Translations under genes and position numbers: made by a program
Assembly (NCBI RefSeq): GCF_028372415.1
Contig: NC_092876.1
Span: 61,838,385-61,902,384 of the forward strand
Reading direction: 5' to 3'
Length of the DNA stretch: 64,000 nucleotides
Origin: Notamacropus eugenii
Lineage: Eukaryota > Chordata > Mammalia > Diprotodontia > Macropodidae
Shown here: one piece after another, positions 1-11,300 of the stretch
Position numbering within the stretch: the stretch's first letter is position 1
Layout: each line of letters opens with the position of its first letter
Notes under the pieces: generated by a model
Seen by the model: only the letters and a program-made list of their open reading frames with translations
Database searches by the model: none
What the model was told of the DNA's origin: nothing

Positions 1-235
1 ATATACATTATAATTGCTTCCTATAATAACGTAATAATAAGTTAGGTCTAAGTTGTGTTTTGGAAGGTAGATGCCCATGTCTTTTACATTTCAAATAGAA
101 TTTCTCCTTTTGTGTTCTTGTGCTGGGCAAGATACAGAAACGTTGATGATTTGTGTGGGTTTATTTTATATCCTGCAACTTTAATGAAGTTATTCATTGT
201 TGTAATTAGTTTTTAGTTAATTCTCTGTTTTTGTT

Positions 236-447
236 AAGTCACTTTTTCAGTCATGTCAGACTCTTAATGATCCCATTGGGGTTTTCTTGGCAAAGATACT
301 GCAGTAACTTGCCATTTCCTTCTCCAGTTCATTTTGCAGATGAGAAGCTAAGGCAAACAGGATAAAGTCTGAGGCTAGATTTGAACTCACAAAGAGTCCT
401 CTTGCCTTCAGACCCAGCACTCTCTCCACTATGCCACATAGCTGCCC
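236..447 (-). mobile_element. tRNA-derived marsupial SINE inside L1
   Basis: The reverse complement begins gggcagctatgtggcatag and runs through the ttgaactc promoter-like block to a tail containing ccatttccttctccag and gttttcttggcaaag on the + strand. This layout matches the abundant tRNA-headed SINEs of marsupials. L1 sequence resumes directly on the other side. Confidence 0.75.
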
Positions 448-1198
448 ATGTTGGCTCTCTAAATAAACCATCAATCAGCTGCAAAAAGTGATAGTTTTGT
501 TCCTTTGTTGCCTATCCTTATTCCTTCCATTTTTTTTCTTGTTTTCTTATTGTAGCTAACATTTCTAGTATAATATATACTGAATAGTAATGGAGATATT
601 GAGATGTCGGACATCCTTGTTTCACCTCAATCTTACTGGAAAGATTTCTACTTTATGCTATTATAAATATTACTTGTTCTTTATTTTAGATACCTGTTAT
701 CATTTTAAGAAAAGCTCCATTTATTTCTGTGTTTTCTAGTGTGCTTTGAACAGGAATGGATGATATATTATGTCAAAAGAATTTTTCTGCATCTGTCGAA
801 ATAATCAGATGATTTTTGTTGTTTTTGTTATTAAAATTAAAGAAAATTATGCTTACAGTTTTCCTAATACTGAACCAGTCTTGTATTTCTGGTATAAGTC
901 CAACCTTAATATATGATCTTTGTGATATATTGCTAAAATGATTTTTGATGCTGAAAATTTTTGCTTCAGTATTCATCTCAGGGAGATTTTCTTTCTCTGT
1001 TTTGACTCTCCCTTGTTTAGAAATGAGGACCATATTTGTTTGATAGAAAAAACTCAGTAGGATTCCTTCCTTACTTATTTTTCAAATATTACACTGCTGG
1101 AATTAATTATTCTTTAAATGTTTGGTAGAATTTGCTTGTAAATCTGTCTGGTCCTATGTTTTCTTTCTTAAGGAGTTCATTTAGTGCTTGTTAAATTT

Positions 1199-1405
1199 CT
1201 TTTTTTTTTTTTACGGGAAAATAAAATACATTTAATTTAACAAAATAACATTTCTTTTCTTTTTTATTAGTTTTAATATGCTTAACATGATTGTACATGT
1301 GTAGCCTATATCAGATTGCATGCCATCTTAGGGAGAGGTGAGGGGAGGGAAGGGGAAAAAACTTGGAACTCTAAATCTTATAAAAGTGAATGTTAAGTTT
1401 CTTTT
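1199..1405 (+). mobile_element. L1 3'-end fragment inserted in antisense L1
   Basis: After a T-rich stretch the sequence reads tgattgtacatgtgtagcc, then a purine-rich block ending in cttggaactc. The same 3'-UTR block recurs near 39310 and near 26500, where clear L1 sequence precedes it. It interrupts the surrounding antisense L1. Confidence 0.6.
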
Positions 1406-1498
1406 ATCTAAGATAGAGTTATTTAAATATTTCATTTCCTATTCTGTTCATTTGGGCAATTTATATTTTTTAAAATATTAATGTATTTCATTTAGAAT

Positions 1499-2133
1499 TC
1501 ATAGGTTACCAAAGTGGCAGTACTGCCCTGGGGGGGAGGCATGGGAATGATGGGCAGGTTAGTAACCTCTGGTGTAATTGGAGGCGGGGGGGGGGGGCTT
1601 GAATAAAAATAACTGGATGGTGGAAGCATAAGGAAAGAAAAGAAGATAAGAAAATTTTGAAAACCTTTTGGTACTTGTTGCATTTGTTGTGTTAACAGAG
1701 TTAAAGTTGTAGTGACTACATTATCTTTCAAATAAACACACAAAATGCATGTTATAACTGATCAGTGGTCAAGTCTGCTGACAGGTCTTAATAATCAAGT
1801 GTTGGCAAGCAAGCATGTTGAGCATTGTTGGGAAGTCCAGCATGAATTTGCAGGAATATGTGTATGTCATGATTTGTTTACAATACAGTACTATACCTAT
1901 ATGATGCAGTGTTGTATCATCAAAATTTCAATGCAGGAAAAACTCCACAGATTTGCAATAAATTATTAAGATTTAAATTTAAGAAATTAATTTTTTTTTA
2001 AATTATAATTTTTTGAAATGATGCAAATTGCAAAACAAAACCATTAAAGGGTTAAAGAAAGATTTCTGAGGGGGGGACATTGAGTAATTTTTTAAAAAGA
2101 GGCAGGAGTCCAAATAAGTTTAGGAACCTCTGA
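1499..2133. mobile_element. hAT (Charlie-like) DNA transposon, 635 bp
   Basis: The left end reads tcataggttaccaaa and the reverse complement of the right end reads tcagaggttcctaaa, a 15-bp imperfect terminal inverted repeat of the Charlie type. Flanking 8-mers tttagaat (1491-1498) and tttagatt (2134-2141) match at 7 of 8 positions, and the L1 sequence on both sides joins if they are collapsed to one copy. The interior has no recognisable transposase, so it is a non-autonomous element. A proline-rich open frame inside it is not credible as a gene. Confidence 0.7.
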
Positions 2134-2335
2134 TTTAGATTGTCAGTTTTATTGGCATATAGTTGGACAAAATAGTTTCTACTAATTGCCTCTATTTCTG
2201 CTTTTATCGTTTGTGAATTCACCTTTTTTCATTTTTGATTTTGGTAACTTGATTTTCTTTCTTTTTAAAATCAAATTAGCCAATGGCTTGTCAATTTTAT
2301 TATTAATATGGTCCTGGCTGTGGCTCCATAATACT
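2134..2335 (-). mobile_element. L1 ORF2 fragment, continuation
   Basis: This continues the antisense L1 of 1-1498 after the hAT insertion, with the block attggcatatagttggacaa near 2151 and ggtgaattcacc-like text near 2215. The interruption is the hAT element alone. Confidence 0.7.
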
Positions 2336-2809
2336 TGTACTTTTTCTTCTGGTTTTGTTGAGGAGAGATGGGAGAGCTAGTTCAAAATGTGAATGAATTT
2401 ACTTATACCTTCTCTGTAGACATTGGGAGTTTTGTTGATGCAAAAGCGGAGGACTTGAGATTTTGCAAGGAGCTAAACAAAGGCAGTGGTATAGGAAAAG
2501 GACCAGACTTATAAAGAATGATTTTAGGGTTTCCTTGTGGGGGTTGGAGATCTAGGGTAAATCTTGCAAGATAAAGAAGTCTTGCAAGATAAAGGCACAG
2601 GGTGAGGACTGACCAGTGACAAGATAAGGAAATCCCATTCCCCAGAATGAGGGGTGGGGATAGGGAATTTTATGCTTCAGGATAAGAGGAAGTTGTGGTA
2701 AAGAGAGACTACGGGACACCTAGGGCTTCACAAACTCAATCAATATTATTTTAAATCTTAGGGCACTGTTTCTATCCACATCAGTTTCTTCCTGACCTCA
2801 GAGCTCTGG
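2336..2809. other. Unassigned intergenic stretch
   Basis: I see no gene or clear repeat family here. A short direct repeat, cttgcaagataaag, occurs at about 2564 and again at about 2581. The base composition and edges could fit an old long terminal repeat, but nothing decisive is visible. Confidence 0.4.
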
Positions 2810-3030
2810 ATGTTGCCTATAATATTACTGGGAGTTTTCATTCTGGGTTTCTTTCAGGAGGTGACGTGCAGATTCTTTCATTTCATAATTTGCCCTCTGG
2901 TTCTAAGATATCTGGGTAGTTTTCCTTTATAACTTCTTGAAATAAAATATCTAGGCTTTTTTCTTTTGTTGTTGTTGTTCATGGCTTTCAGGAAATCTAT
3001 TGATTCTTGTTTTAGGACAATTCTGAAGGT
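2810..3030 (-). mobile_element. L1 fragment (ORF1 region), antisense
   Basis: On the + strand the blocks gccctctggttctaagatatc, ataacttcttgaaa and catggctttcaggaa appear in order. They resemble the antisense of the L1 ORF1 start region as seen in marsupial L1 copies. Family assignment is from memory. Confidence 0.5.
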
Positions 3031-3395
3031 CAGCTGGCAAGATAAGGTAACAAACATGGAGGTCCTCTCTTGAACTGAACTGCCAAGCATTCAAACTCTA
3101 CTGCAGAGAGAGGAACTTCAATGGGCTGGCCATGTTATTTTAATGTCAAAAGTATTTTAACACCCAGCAGGTATTTTGTTCTATGAGGAAAGCAGATATG
3201 CAGCAGCTCCGAAGAAAAGAAAAGCAAGATGCGCAAACCCTCCAAATGTTCATGTGGACTATTGTGCCTGACCTGGGGTAGAGCCTTCTGAGTTTATATT
3301 GGTCTGGTCAGCCAGTCAGACAAACTGTACCTTACTTGACTCCAACATAGTGATGCCATTGGGGTCCTCTTTGAGCTTGAGAGACAACAACCAGC
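3031..3395 (+). mobile_element. RTE-clade LINE 3' end
   Basis: The order of blocks (ggtcagctggcaagataa, gccaagcattcaaac, gatgggctggccatgtt, ccaaatgttcatgtggac, ttgactccaacatagtgatg, gagacaacaacc) is that of the 3' end of the RTE elements common in marsupials. The same terminal block, inverted, occurs in the SINE at 11010-11305, as expected for an RTE-mobilised SINE. Confidence 0.75.
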
Positions 3396-3529
3396 CAGCA
3401 GAGGTAAGCAAGGGAGGGAGGAAGGAAGAGGATCACGAGCAGATGTTAGCATGCCATGCTGTGCAGTTCTGTACCAGCGTCTACCATGAAGAATGACTGG
3501 ACAAGTGATGGTATATAAATGGAATACCT

Positions 3530-3650
3530 TTGTGTACATTTCTCCCCATTAGAATGTAAACACTTCATGGGACTTTTTCATTTTTTTTTTTGTCCTTAAA
3601 TATCAAGGAGAGTGCCTTGAACATAATTAGCAAAAATTTATTAAATGATT
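3530..3650 (+). mobile_element. L2-type LINE 3' tail
   Basis: The tail reads cccattagaatgtaaac, a T-rich spacer, gtgccttgaacataa and a run like atttattaaatg, the usual degenerate 3' end of L2 copies. Confidence 0.5.
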
Positions 3651-3863
3651 ACTGTGCGTCAGATGCTTAATACGTGTTTCACAATCTCAGGCCCCAAGGA
3701 GCTTATATAGAGGGAATGATGACCAGGGGGATTTGAATTGAGGCAGTCCCAAAATTTGTGAGTGGAGCCACAGGATTTGTTTTCTCCTTTCCAGTAGCAA
3801 TGATTTCAATTAGTGATTTGATGATTATTCCTGGATAGCCTTTATTTTCCTTATCTATAAAAA

Positions 3864-3881
3864 TCTCTCTCTCTCTCTCTC
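3864..3881. repeat. (TC)n microsatellite
   Basis: About nine TC dinucleotides in a row. Confidence 0.9.
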
Positions 3882-4117
3882 CTCCATTATCTTTCTTTAA
3901 AAAAAGTTTTCCTTGATACTTTCTCCTTTTATACCATCTGCATTTCCTAATATCTCTCTTTGTTCCAAAGAACATCCTTTATTTTATGACAAAGAATGAA
4001 AAACATGGGCAAAAACTCATCTTAAGGAAAACTAGCCAACCTGTTAAAAAAGTTTTCCATTTTATGCTTTATTCCACACCCATACATCCCTACTTCTACA
4101 AAAATATTAATAATAAC

Positions 4118-4335
4118 AGTTAGCTTTTACATAATGTTTTAAGGTTTACAAAATGCTTTACAAATGTTATCCACTTCGATCCTCACCGCAACCCTGGGAG
4201 GAAGGTGTTATTATTATTATCATCTTCACTTTACAGATGGGGAAACTGAGGTACACAGAGGTTAAATTACTTGCCCAGAGTCACAGAGTTGTCTGGTGTG
4301 TAAGGCTGGATTTGAACTCTGGTCTTCCAGGTTCA
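4118..4335 (+). mobile_element. MIR-type SINE
   Basis: This copy has the MIR core order: gttagcttttacataatg, atcctcaccgcaaccctgg, ttacagatggggaaactga, agttacttgcccaga-like text, then gatttgaactctggtcttcc. Confidence 0.8.
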
Positions 4336-4389
4336 TGGCTTTTTCCCTTGTATAACCTGCCTCAAAAAAGTAGAGAGGAGCTGTCTCAT

Positions 4390-4770
4390 ATTTCTCCTTT
4401 GGGACAAAGCTTGGTCATTATCATTTCCCAGCATTCCATTTTTACTTATTATTGCTGCTTTCTCCATTTTTATTATTATAATCAGTGCATATGTTGCTTC
4501 CCCAGTTCTGCAAATTTCACTGCATCAGCTCATATAAGTCTTCCCTATTTCTCTATTTTCCTCATATTCACTGTCTTCTACAACATGGTCATATTCCTTT
4601 ACATTCATACACCATAACTTTGCTTAGTCATTCTCCAGCAGATGGACATCTGCCTTGTTTCCATCTCTTTGCCACTCCAAGTCTGCAAGCGTTGCTATGA
4701 AATTTCTGGTGTCTTTGAGGCATTTCTTTTTGTCATTGATTTCTTTGGGGTAAATTCCCAGCACTCAAAT
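4390..4770 (-). mobile_element. Old LINE-like fragment, probably L1, antisense
   Basis: Blocks such as agatggacatctgccttg, gtttccatctctttgcc and tttctttggggtaaattcc resemble the antisense of an L1 ORF2/3' region. The copy is heavily decayed and the family call is weak. Confidence 0.35.
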
Positions 4771-5298
4771 GCTCTTAATATCATTAACGCCATCTCTTCA
4801 GACTCAGCCTAATAAAGTGAGTCTTGGGAGTCTTGTGCCTGGACCTCCCTGGACAGTTCATTATTTTTCCTCAAGTTTCCAAGGTAGCAGAACTGTGGAG
4901 GAGGGGCAGGGACTCTTCTGTCCCAAGGAGTCCCCTTTCCAGAAGCCTGTGCCAAACAGGATCTGAGTTCCCTGACTCCCTATGGAGGTAGTGGGTGAAC
5001 AAGATCATCCCACCCCCACTCCCACTCGATCTGGCCAAGAACCCAAACTTCCATGGCAACCCCAAGACACAATCCTGACCCCAAGGAAAGTAAAGCTCAA
5101 GGAAGCATAAAGCTCAATGGAGATTAGAGGCTAAGGACAGAGACTTGCTTCTCCTTCCTCAGTCCTCTCTGTCACCAGGCTTCATTCTGGACTAGTCGGG
5201 GCAGGAAGGAGTCTCTCTTTACCCGAAACCTCCAGGTTGGCTGTGTCTCAGAGGGTTGGACCCTAGCCAACTGACTTGGGGACAGCAGCAGATACAAG
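4771..5298 (+). other. 5' flank of LDLRAD2
   Basis: This stretch upstream of the first coding exon has no clear repeat and should hold the 5' UTR and promoter. I see no TATA box or CpG island that fixes a transcription start. A non-coding upstream exon cannot be excluded. Confidence 0.4.
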
Positions 5299-5395
5299 AT
5301 GGCCTGCCTCAAACCAAGGACTCCTTTCCTGGGACTTCACCCAAGCCTGCTCTTGCTGGGGGTTCTCATCCTGGCAGCATCAGCCCTGGAAATAG
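5299..5395 (+). CDS. LDLRAD2: LDLRAD2 coding exon 1 (signal peptide)
   Basis: The exon starts at ATG 5299 and encodes MACLKPRTPF followed by a strongly hydrophobic stretch (LLLLGVLILAASA), a standard signal peptide. It ends one base into a codon at the donor GTGGGT. No other upstream ATG is in this frame. Confidence 0.88.
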
Positions 5396-8300
5396 GTGGG
5401 TAGGACTGTCCATAGCTGGTGAGGCCCATCAATTAGAGCCCACACTCCTGTCCTCCCCCTAGGGACTCTAGCTTGAATTGACCCCAAAGGGAGATTGAAA
5501 TAAAATCATTGGGTGTTATGGGGACCCTTCCACTGGGGGCTTGGAGATCTCTCTTCTCCAGGTCCTGTCTGGGAGAATGAGTTCTTCCTTGATCAAGTCC
5601 CTTCCTCAAAGGTTATGGAGACAGTAAGTCTCTTAGAGCTCCAAGTCTCTTGATAGAAGACAAATGCTACCTCCCCCCACCCCCATGGAGATCAGCTGCA
5701 TGTACAACCTTGTGAAATTGGTGCCTAGTGCTCTCTCTTATTCCTCATCTGCTCTAGACTTCCCATCATCCAAGCCCAAGTAACTCTATGCATTAAGAAG
5801 CCCTGAGGTCATGGACACCAACTTTGGTGTTTCTCTCAAGGAGACTTCCTTTGCTCCTTTCAAATACCTCCCTTCTTTTCTCTAGTCAACCTGGTGGATT
5901 TCTGTGACCAGATGCTCCAGGGGGATGGGATGATTGTCCGCTCCCATCCAGATTCCCAGAAATTCTACTTTGTGGCTACTGAGACAGACTGCTGGCTCAC
6001 TGTGCAGGCTGCATCCCCCCAGGAAAGAGTCCTGTTCCAGTTCCGCTTCTTTCTGGTATACAGCCTGACCCAGGCTCCACCTTCTGAGCTGTCCCAGACA
6101 ACCACAATTGGGCTCAGCCAGCCAGCCACAGAGGATCCCTGCACCACTGGCTCCTACCTGCAATTCTACAATGGGCCAGCCAAGGAGAGTCCCCGCCTTG
6201 GGAACCCACTATGTGGAGTGACCATCCCAGGCCCAGTCCTGTCCACAGGCAGATCCCTGAGCCTGCGCCTAGTGACGAGGGGCCAGCAGCCCAGGGTGGA
6301 TTTCATTGGGGATTTCACCTCATTCCGACTAGGTACACAGTTGGGGTGACATGGGGGGCATTATGAGAGAGAAGGCATTATGGGATGGGCAGCTCAAAAT
6401 AGTGGGAGCTGAGGAGGAGGCAGCCTGAGGCAGCAGAAAATGTATTGGATTAGGGAAAATGTATTGGATTGGGTTACAGAATTGAGGGTAGCTCTAGTTC
6501 CCAATGGTTCTGACTTTAGGCAAGTCCCTTACACTTTCAAGGATTCAATTTCTTTTTCTATATAATGATAAGTTGTACCAGGGAGGCATGAGATTATAGA
6601 TTTAGAGCTGAACAGGGCTAGTTCAATGCCCTCATTTTACAAAGGAGGAAACTGAGGCTTAAAGAGATTAAATTACTTATTCAAGGTCATACAGGTAGTA
6701 AATAGCAGAAATTTCAAATTCAAGTCCTTGAACTCCACCTCCAGCATTCTTTCCAGCTCTGACATTATGTGATTCTGACCCTCAAAGTCATCCCTTCCCC
6801 CTTCCCAACCTCACTTTCCAAAAACCTACCATAAAAAAATTTTATATTTCTGTAGCAATCCTGGGAGACAGGTGTTATTATTATCCTCATTTTACAGATG
6901 AGGAAAGTGAAACAAACAGAGGTGAAGTGACTTGCCTATGGTCACACAGTAGTAAGTGTGTGAGGCTGGATCTGCGCTCAGGTCTTCCTGATTCCAGGCC
7001 TTACACTCTATCCTGGGTGCTACTTAGCTCCCAAGAGACACACGGTGTCTGCCTAAGGCATTAGAGGGCACAGTGTCCCTAAAGATAGCCTTAATAATAA
7101 AAATAATAAAGCTAGCATTTGCAGAGCAGTTTTAAGTTTGTAAAGCACTTTGAGCACATTATCTCAGTTAATCCTTGCAAAGACCCCTTAAAGTAGGTGC
7201 CATTATTATCCCATTTTTGAGGAAACCAAGTCTCAGGGAAATTATAGGACTTGCCCAGGGTCACACAGCTAGTAAATACAAACATAGGTCTTCCCAACTC
7301 TTATGTCCAGTTCTGTCCATTCTGCTTCTGTGTCTTAAGGGTGAAGGGCGACTCTGAAAGGCAGGAAGAAGAGTTTGGAGGGCACTTAGGCTCATGCTGG
7401 TGGATGAAAGGAGATCAGGTCTCCAAAGGGAGGAACCTCTAATAAATATCATAGCAGAAAAAGGAGAGGTGTAAGTATTGTGTGTTGGAGGTTGGAGGGA
7501 TGTGGAAAATGCCATTTCCCATAGTCTTCAACAACCTACTGTAATGATTAAAACTGTCCATCCCATAATAAAAGAGACTGAGTCAGAGCTCTGATCCAAT
7601 GGCACTTTATCAAAGGGTCCATGGTCCTCTCTAATGAAGTGGACCCCAGATCTTCCTCAAGATCTCAAATGCCCCTCCTTCCACGCCCTATTTTGATAGG
7701 ACTGGATATCTAGACAGTCAAGAGTAGCTATACCAAAACAGAATAATTCCATTGGTTGACATATGATACATGTCATAGGTTACATGCATGACAGTTACAG
7801 GTTGGATAAAACATTAGGCATCTCCACTAAGTGGTCATAAATTGATTATCAGATGGTCAGCTGCTTATGTTGGACAAGAGAGAGTAATCTGGAGACACAA
7901 AAATAAATTGGAGGACTTTTCATGGGGTTGAATCACTTCTACTGCACAGGCCTTGGTCACCATGACAAGGAAAAGCAAAGGTAGGAGGCCTCTAGTTAAA
8001 TTCTTGTGATTAAGCAAACGAACTTACAGTCTATAGCTCTGGTGCCTGATACACAGAACTTACAATCACTATTCCTATGAAATCATATCAAATTGATTAA
8101 TACTGATCAGAATAGAGCAGGGGTCCAAATAAATTATTTCTCGTACCACCGAAGTTATATAGTGGTATAGTAGATTGAACAAAGGTGCTGGAGTATGGAA
8201 GATTTGAGTTCAAACCCTACCTCAGACACTAGTCATAGGACCCTGGACAAGTCCCTTAACCTCTATAAATACTGTGGATATACCTACCTTCCAGAGTTGT

Positions 8301-11300
8301 TGAAAGGATCAAATGAAAGAATATTTATAAAGGGCAAGTAGCACAGTGCCTAGCACATAGTAGGTTGCTCCCCTCCCCTTCCCTTCCCTTCCATGCCCCA
8401 GAAGCTTGCTAGATAGCAAAGTCATTCAGTAACCCCCTTCCTAAAGAGTTTCAGTCCCAGGACTGAAATTTTTAGAGCTCAAGGGGACTTGATTTTATAA
8501 AATATGAGAAATGGAAATTATCTTACAGCATAGAATGTTAGAGCTGAGAAGGACTCTAGAACACAGAATTTCAGAGTGGGAAAGGGATTTTAGAGATCAT
8601 CTAGTGTAACCCCCCCTCATTTATAGGTGAGGAAACTAAGTCCCAAAGATGCTAAGACACTTGATCAAGGTCTGCTGTATATATGCTCCCCCTTACCCTC
8701 ACATACCTGCTGAAACACACACACACACACACACACACTCCCATGAGTATGTTCTCCCCAAGAAACACATCATCACAATAAAATAATAAAATAAATACAA
8801 GCTTAAGAACTGAAAGGTCCTTTTCAGTCATCCACTCAAACTTCTTAACCAGTGGAGGAGTGCTCTTAGCAGCATCACCAATAGGTGATCATTTAGTCAC
8901 TTCTTAAACTGGAAGACCACCTAATCCTTAGGTTACTTGAAGACCAGCCCTAATTGTCAGGAAGTTGTTCCTTATATTCAGCTGAAATCGGACTCCCTGT
9001 AATTCTTACCCTCAGAGCCTTTAAAAACAACACAGAACAAACAGGTCTATACTTTCTTCTACGTTGTCTTTACTTGCATGGTATTGGAACTGACATCTTA
9101 TATCACATCCTCTATAAAGCTGTCTCTTCCCCAAACTTGACATTCTCAGATGCTTTGGTGGGTGCTTATGTGACATAGTTCCCAGACCCTTTACTACCCT
9201 ATTCATCCTCCTATATGTCCTCCAGCTTGTCAGTTTTTTAAAATATATCTCCTAGAATTGAAAATAAGAATTCCAAATGGGGTCTGACCAGCACAGAACA
9301 GAATGGAGCTACTATCATCCCATAATCTGGATGTTATGTGTCTGTTAAAATAGCCCAAGATGGTGTCAGGCCTTTAAGCAGCTGCATTATTCTTTTAGCT
9401 CATTGAATTTGTTATTAACTAAGGACATAAAGTCTTTTTCATGTGTTTAGAATGAACTCCTGCCTTCCCCACCACCTTTCTAGGTATTCCTTCAAAGAAG
9501 ACTTCCTTGAAATACTAGTCCTTCAGATCTCAGCTCACATCTTCTCTTTTCCTTATACTTGCCACCCCCTAACAAGTTTGTGGTAGTCTTTACAAATTGT
9601 GTGGGAGAATGGAATGAGTGCAGACTCTAGAATCAGTCTAGATGCTGAGTTCAGATCTTGTCTATGATGCGACCTGTGTGATAGAGAAGTAGCATGTGGA
9701 AGGGAACAAACATTTATTAAACATCTACTGTATATCAGGTACTGTGTTAAGTACTTTACACACCTTACTTGACAACAACTCTGGGAGGTAGGTTTTTGTA
9801 TTTTTTTTTTTTTAATAGATTGAGGAGCCTGAGACAGATGGGTTAAGTCACTTGCCCAGGGTTACACAGAAAATAAGCATGGCATAATGGATAGGGTACT
9901 GAACTTGGAATCACGAAAACCTAGACTTGAATTCTGTCTCAAACTCTTACTGAGTGACCTTGGACAAGTCCCTTAACTTCTCTGTGTCTCACTTTTCTTT
10001 CCTGTAAAATGAGGGATTGAACTGGATGCCTTCTGAGATCTCTAGAGCTATCCAAAGACCTTGTAGCTATTTGTGTGTGTGTGTGATATCCCCCCCCCCC
10101 ACCCCAGTAGGATATAAAATTCCTTGAAGGCAGGAATTTTAATTGTATTGTATTTTCAGCTCCAAGAACAGTGTGTTCAATAGCAGGAATTTAAGAAACA
10201 TTTGCTTTTCAGGTTGCTATGTGGTCTGGGGGAAGCTGCCCCTTTGCCATCTTTCTGGTCAATATAATTGTTAAGACGAATTGAGTTACATTGGCCTTAT
10301 AAAGTTAGTTTCAGCCTGAGATCTTGATTGTCTCCCCCCCCCTCCAAAGAAACCCCCATCCACATCCCCCTTCTATGCCTTCATCCAAAGCTTCCATAAA
10401 AACAAACAAGGCCAGAATCTTCCGAGTGTCCTCCAGAAGCATCCAGTTTTCTTTAGTTGACTTGGAGTCAGATAAGTTTTCAAATCCCAGCCCTGCTGGA
10501 TAACCTATGAACTCTCCAAGCTTCATCTTCCTCATCTAGAAAATGTGCTAATACTTTCCTCCCAAGGCCATTGTGAAGGAAGCGTTTATAAGGACTAAAA
10601 CACTATAGTAACATGATTTATTATTTTATACAACCTCTCTCCTGTGCCTCCTTGCAGGGTGGGGGGGTGGGAGGGAAAACCTAGCCATAGGATCATGTCT
10701 GTCTGCTATTTCCTCAGATCTTTAAAAAATAATCTAGTTTCCTCCGAATGTGGCCAAAATCCACTTTCTCATTACGAAGGTTAAGGTTACTGAGTCACTC
10801 TCTCACAAAGTACCACTTCCATAAGTAGTTCTTGTCATTCAAAACTAATCCCAGAAAAGCACATCTCCTCCAATTAACAAATGAAATATTTGTAAAGCAC
10901 TTAGTAGGTGCTTAATAAATGCTTATTCCTTTACTTCAGCTTCTCTCCTTCCTCGTCCTGGAGCTGAAAGGTCTGCAAGGCAAATTCAGGAGTTTATCAG
11001 ATGCCAATAATTGGTGCGGTGTTTCGTCCTGCTTTCCCAAGAGGACCTTGACATCAGGGAAACTTGCAATTGACTGATTTGAGTGTGGGAGGGCTGGCTG
11101 TACTAGGTCACCAGACTCACTTTCTACTCCTGAGCCATCTGGATCTAGTGGGTACATATTGTTCCGGACAATCGGAGATGGCAGAGGATGCTAGGGGAGA
11201 CCCTGACTCTTTTAGGCTAAGGCCTTTTTTCAGGTACTCACTTAAGAGTGAGGTAACACCCGTTCGGTGAATAGGCCTCGTTAAGAAATATGTCAAAGGA

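Larger units (their letters stand above)
1..1498 (-). mobile_element. L1 LINE ORF2 fragment, antisense, interrupted
   Basis: Read on the minus strand this is the reverse-transcriptase part of an L1 ORF2; the + strand shows the usual antisense landmarks (a ctgcaactttaatgaagtt block near 175, a tttttctgcatctgtcgaa block near 782). It is broken by a SINE at 236-447 and by an L1 3' end at about 1199-1405, and continues after the hAT element at 1499-2133. No intact ORF is left. Edges are approximate. Confidence 0.75.

Noticed and set aside
1492-1743. Proline-rich open frame, minus strand, 83 codons
   Set aside because: It lies within the hAT element, includes a homopolymer G/C run, and has no splice or family support.
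2336-2809. Considered as a solo LTR
   Set aside because: No convincing terminal pair, poly(A) signal or duplication was found, so it is left as unassigned.
4153-4617. Open frame of 154 codons, + strand
   Set aside because: It starts inside a MIR-type SINE and runs into decayed LINE sequence.
5882-6163. Antisense open frames opposite LDLRAD2 exon 2
   Set aside because: They are shadows of the real + strand coding exon, which carries the CUB-like domain.
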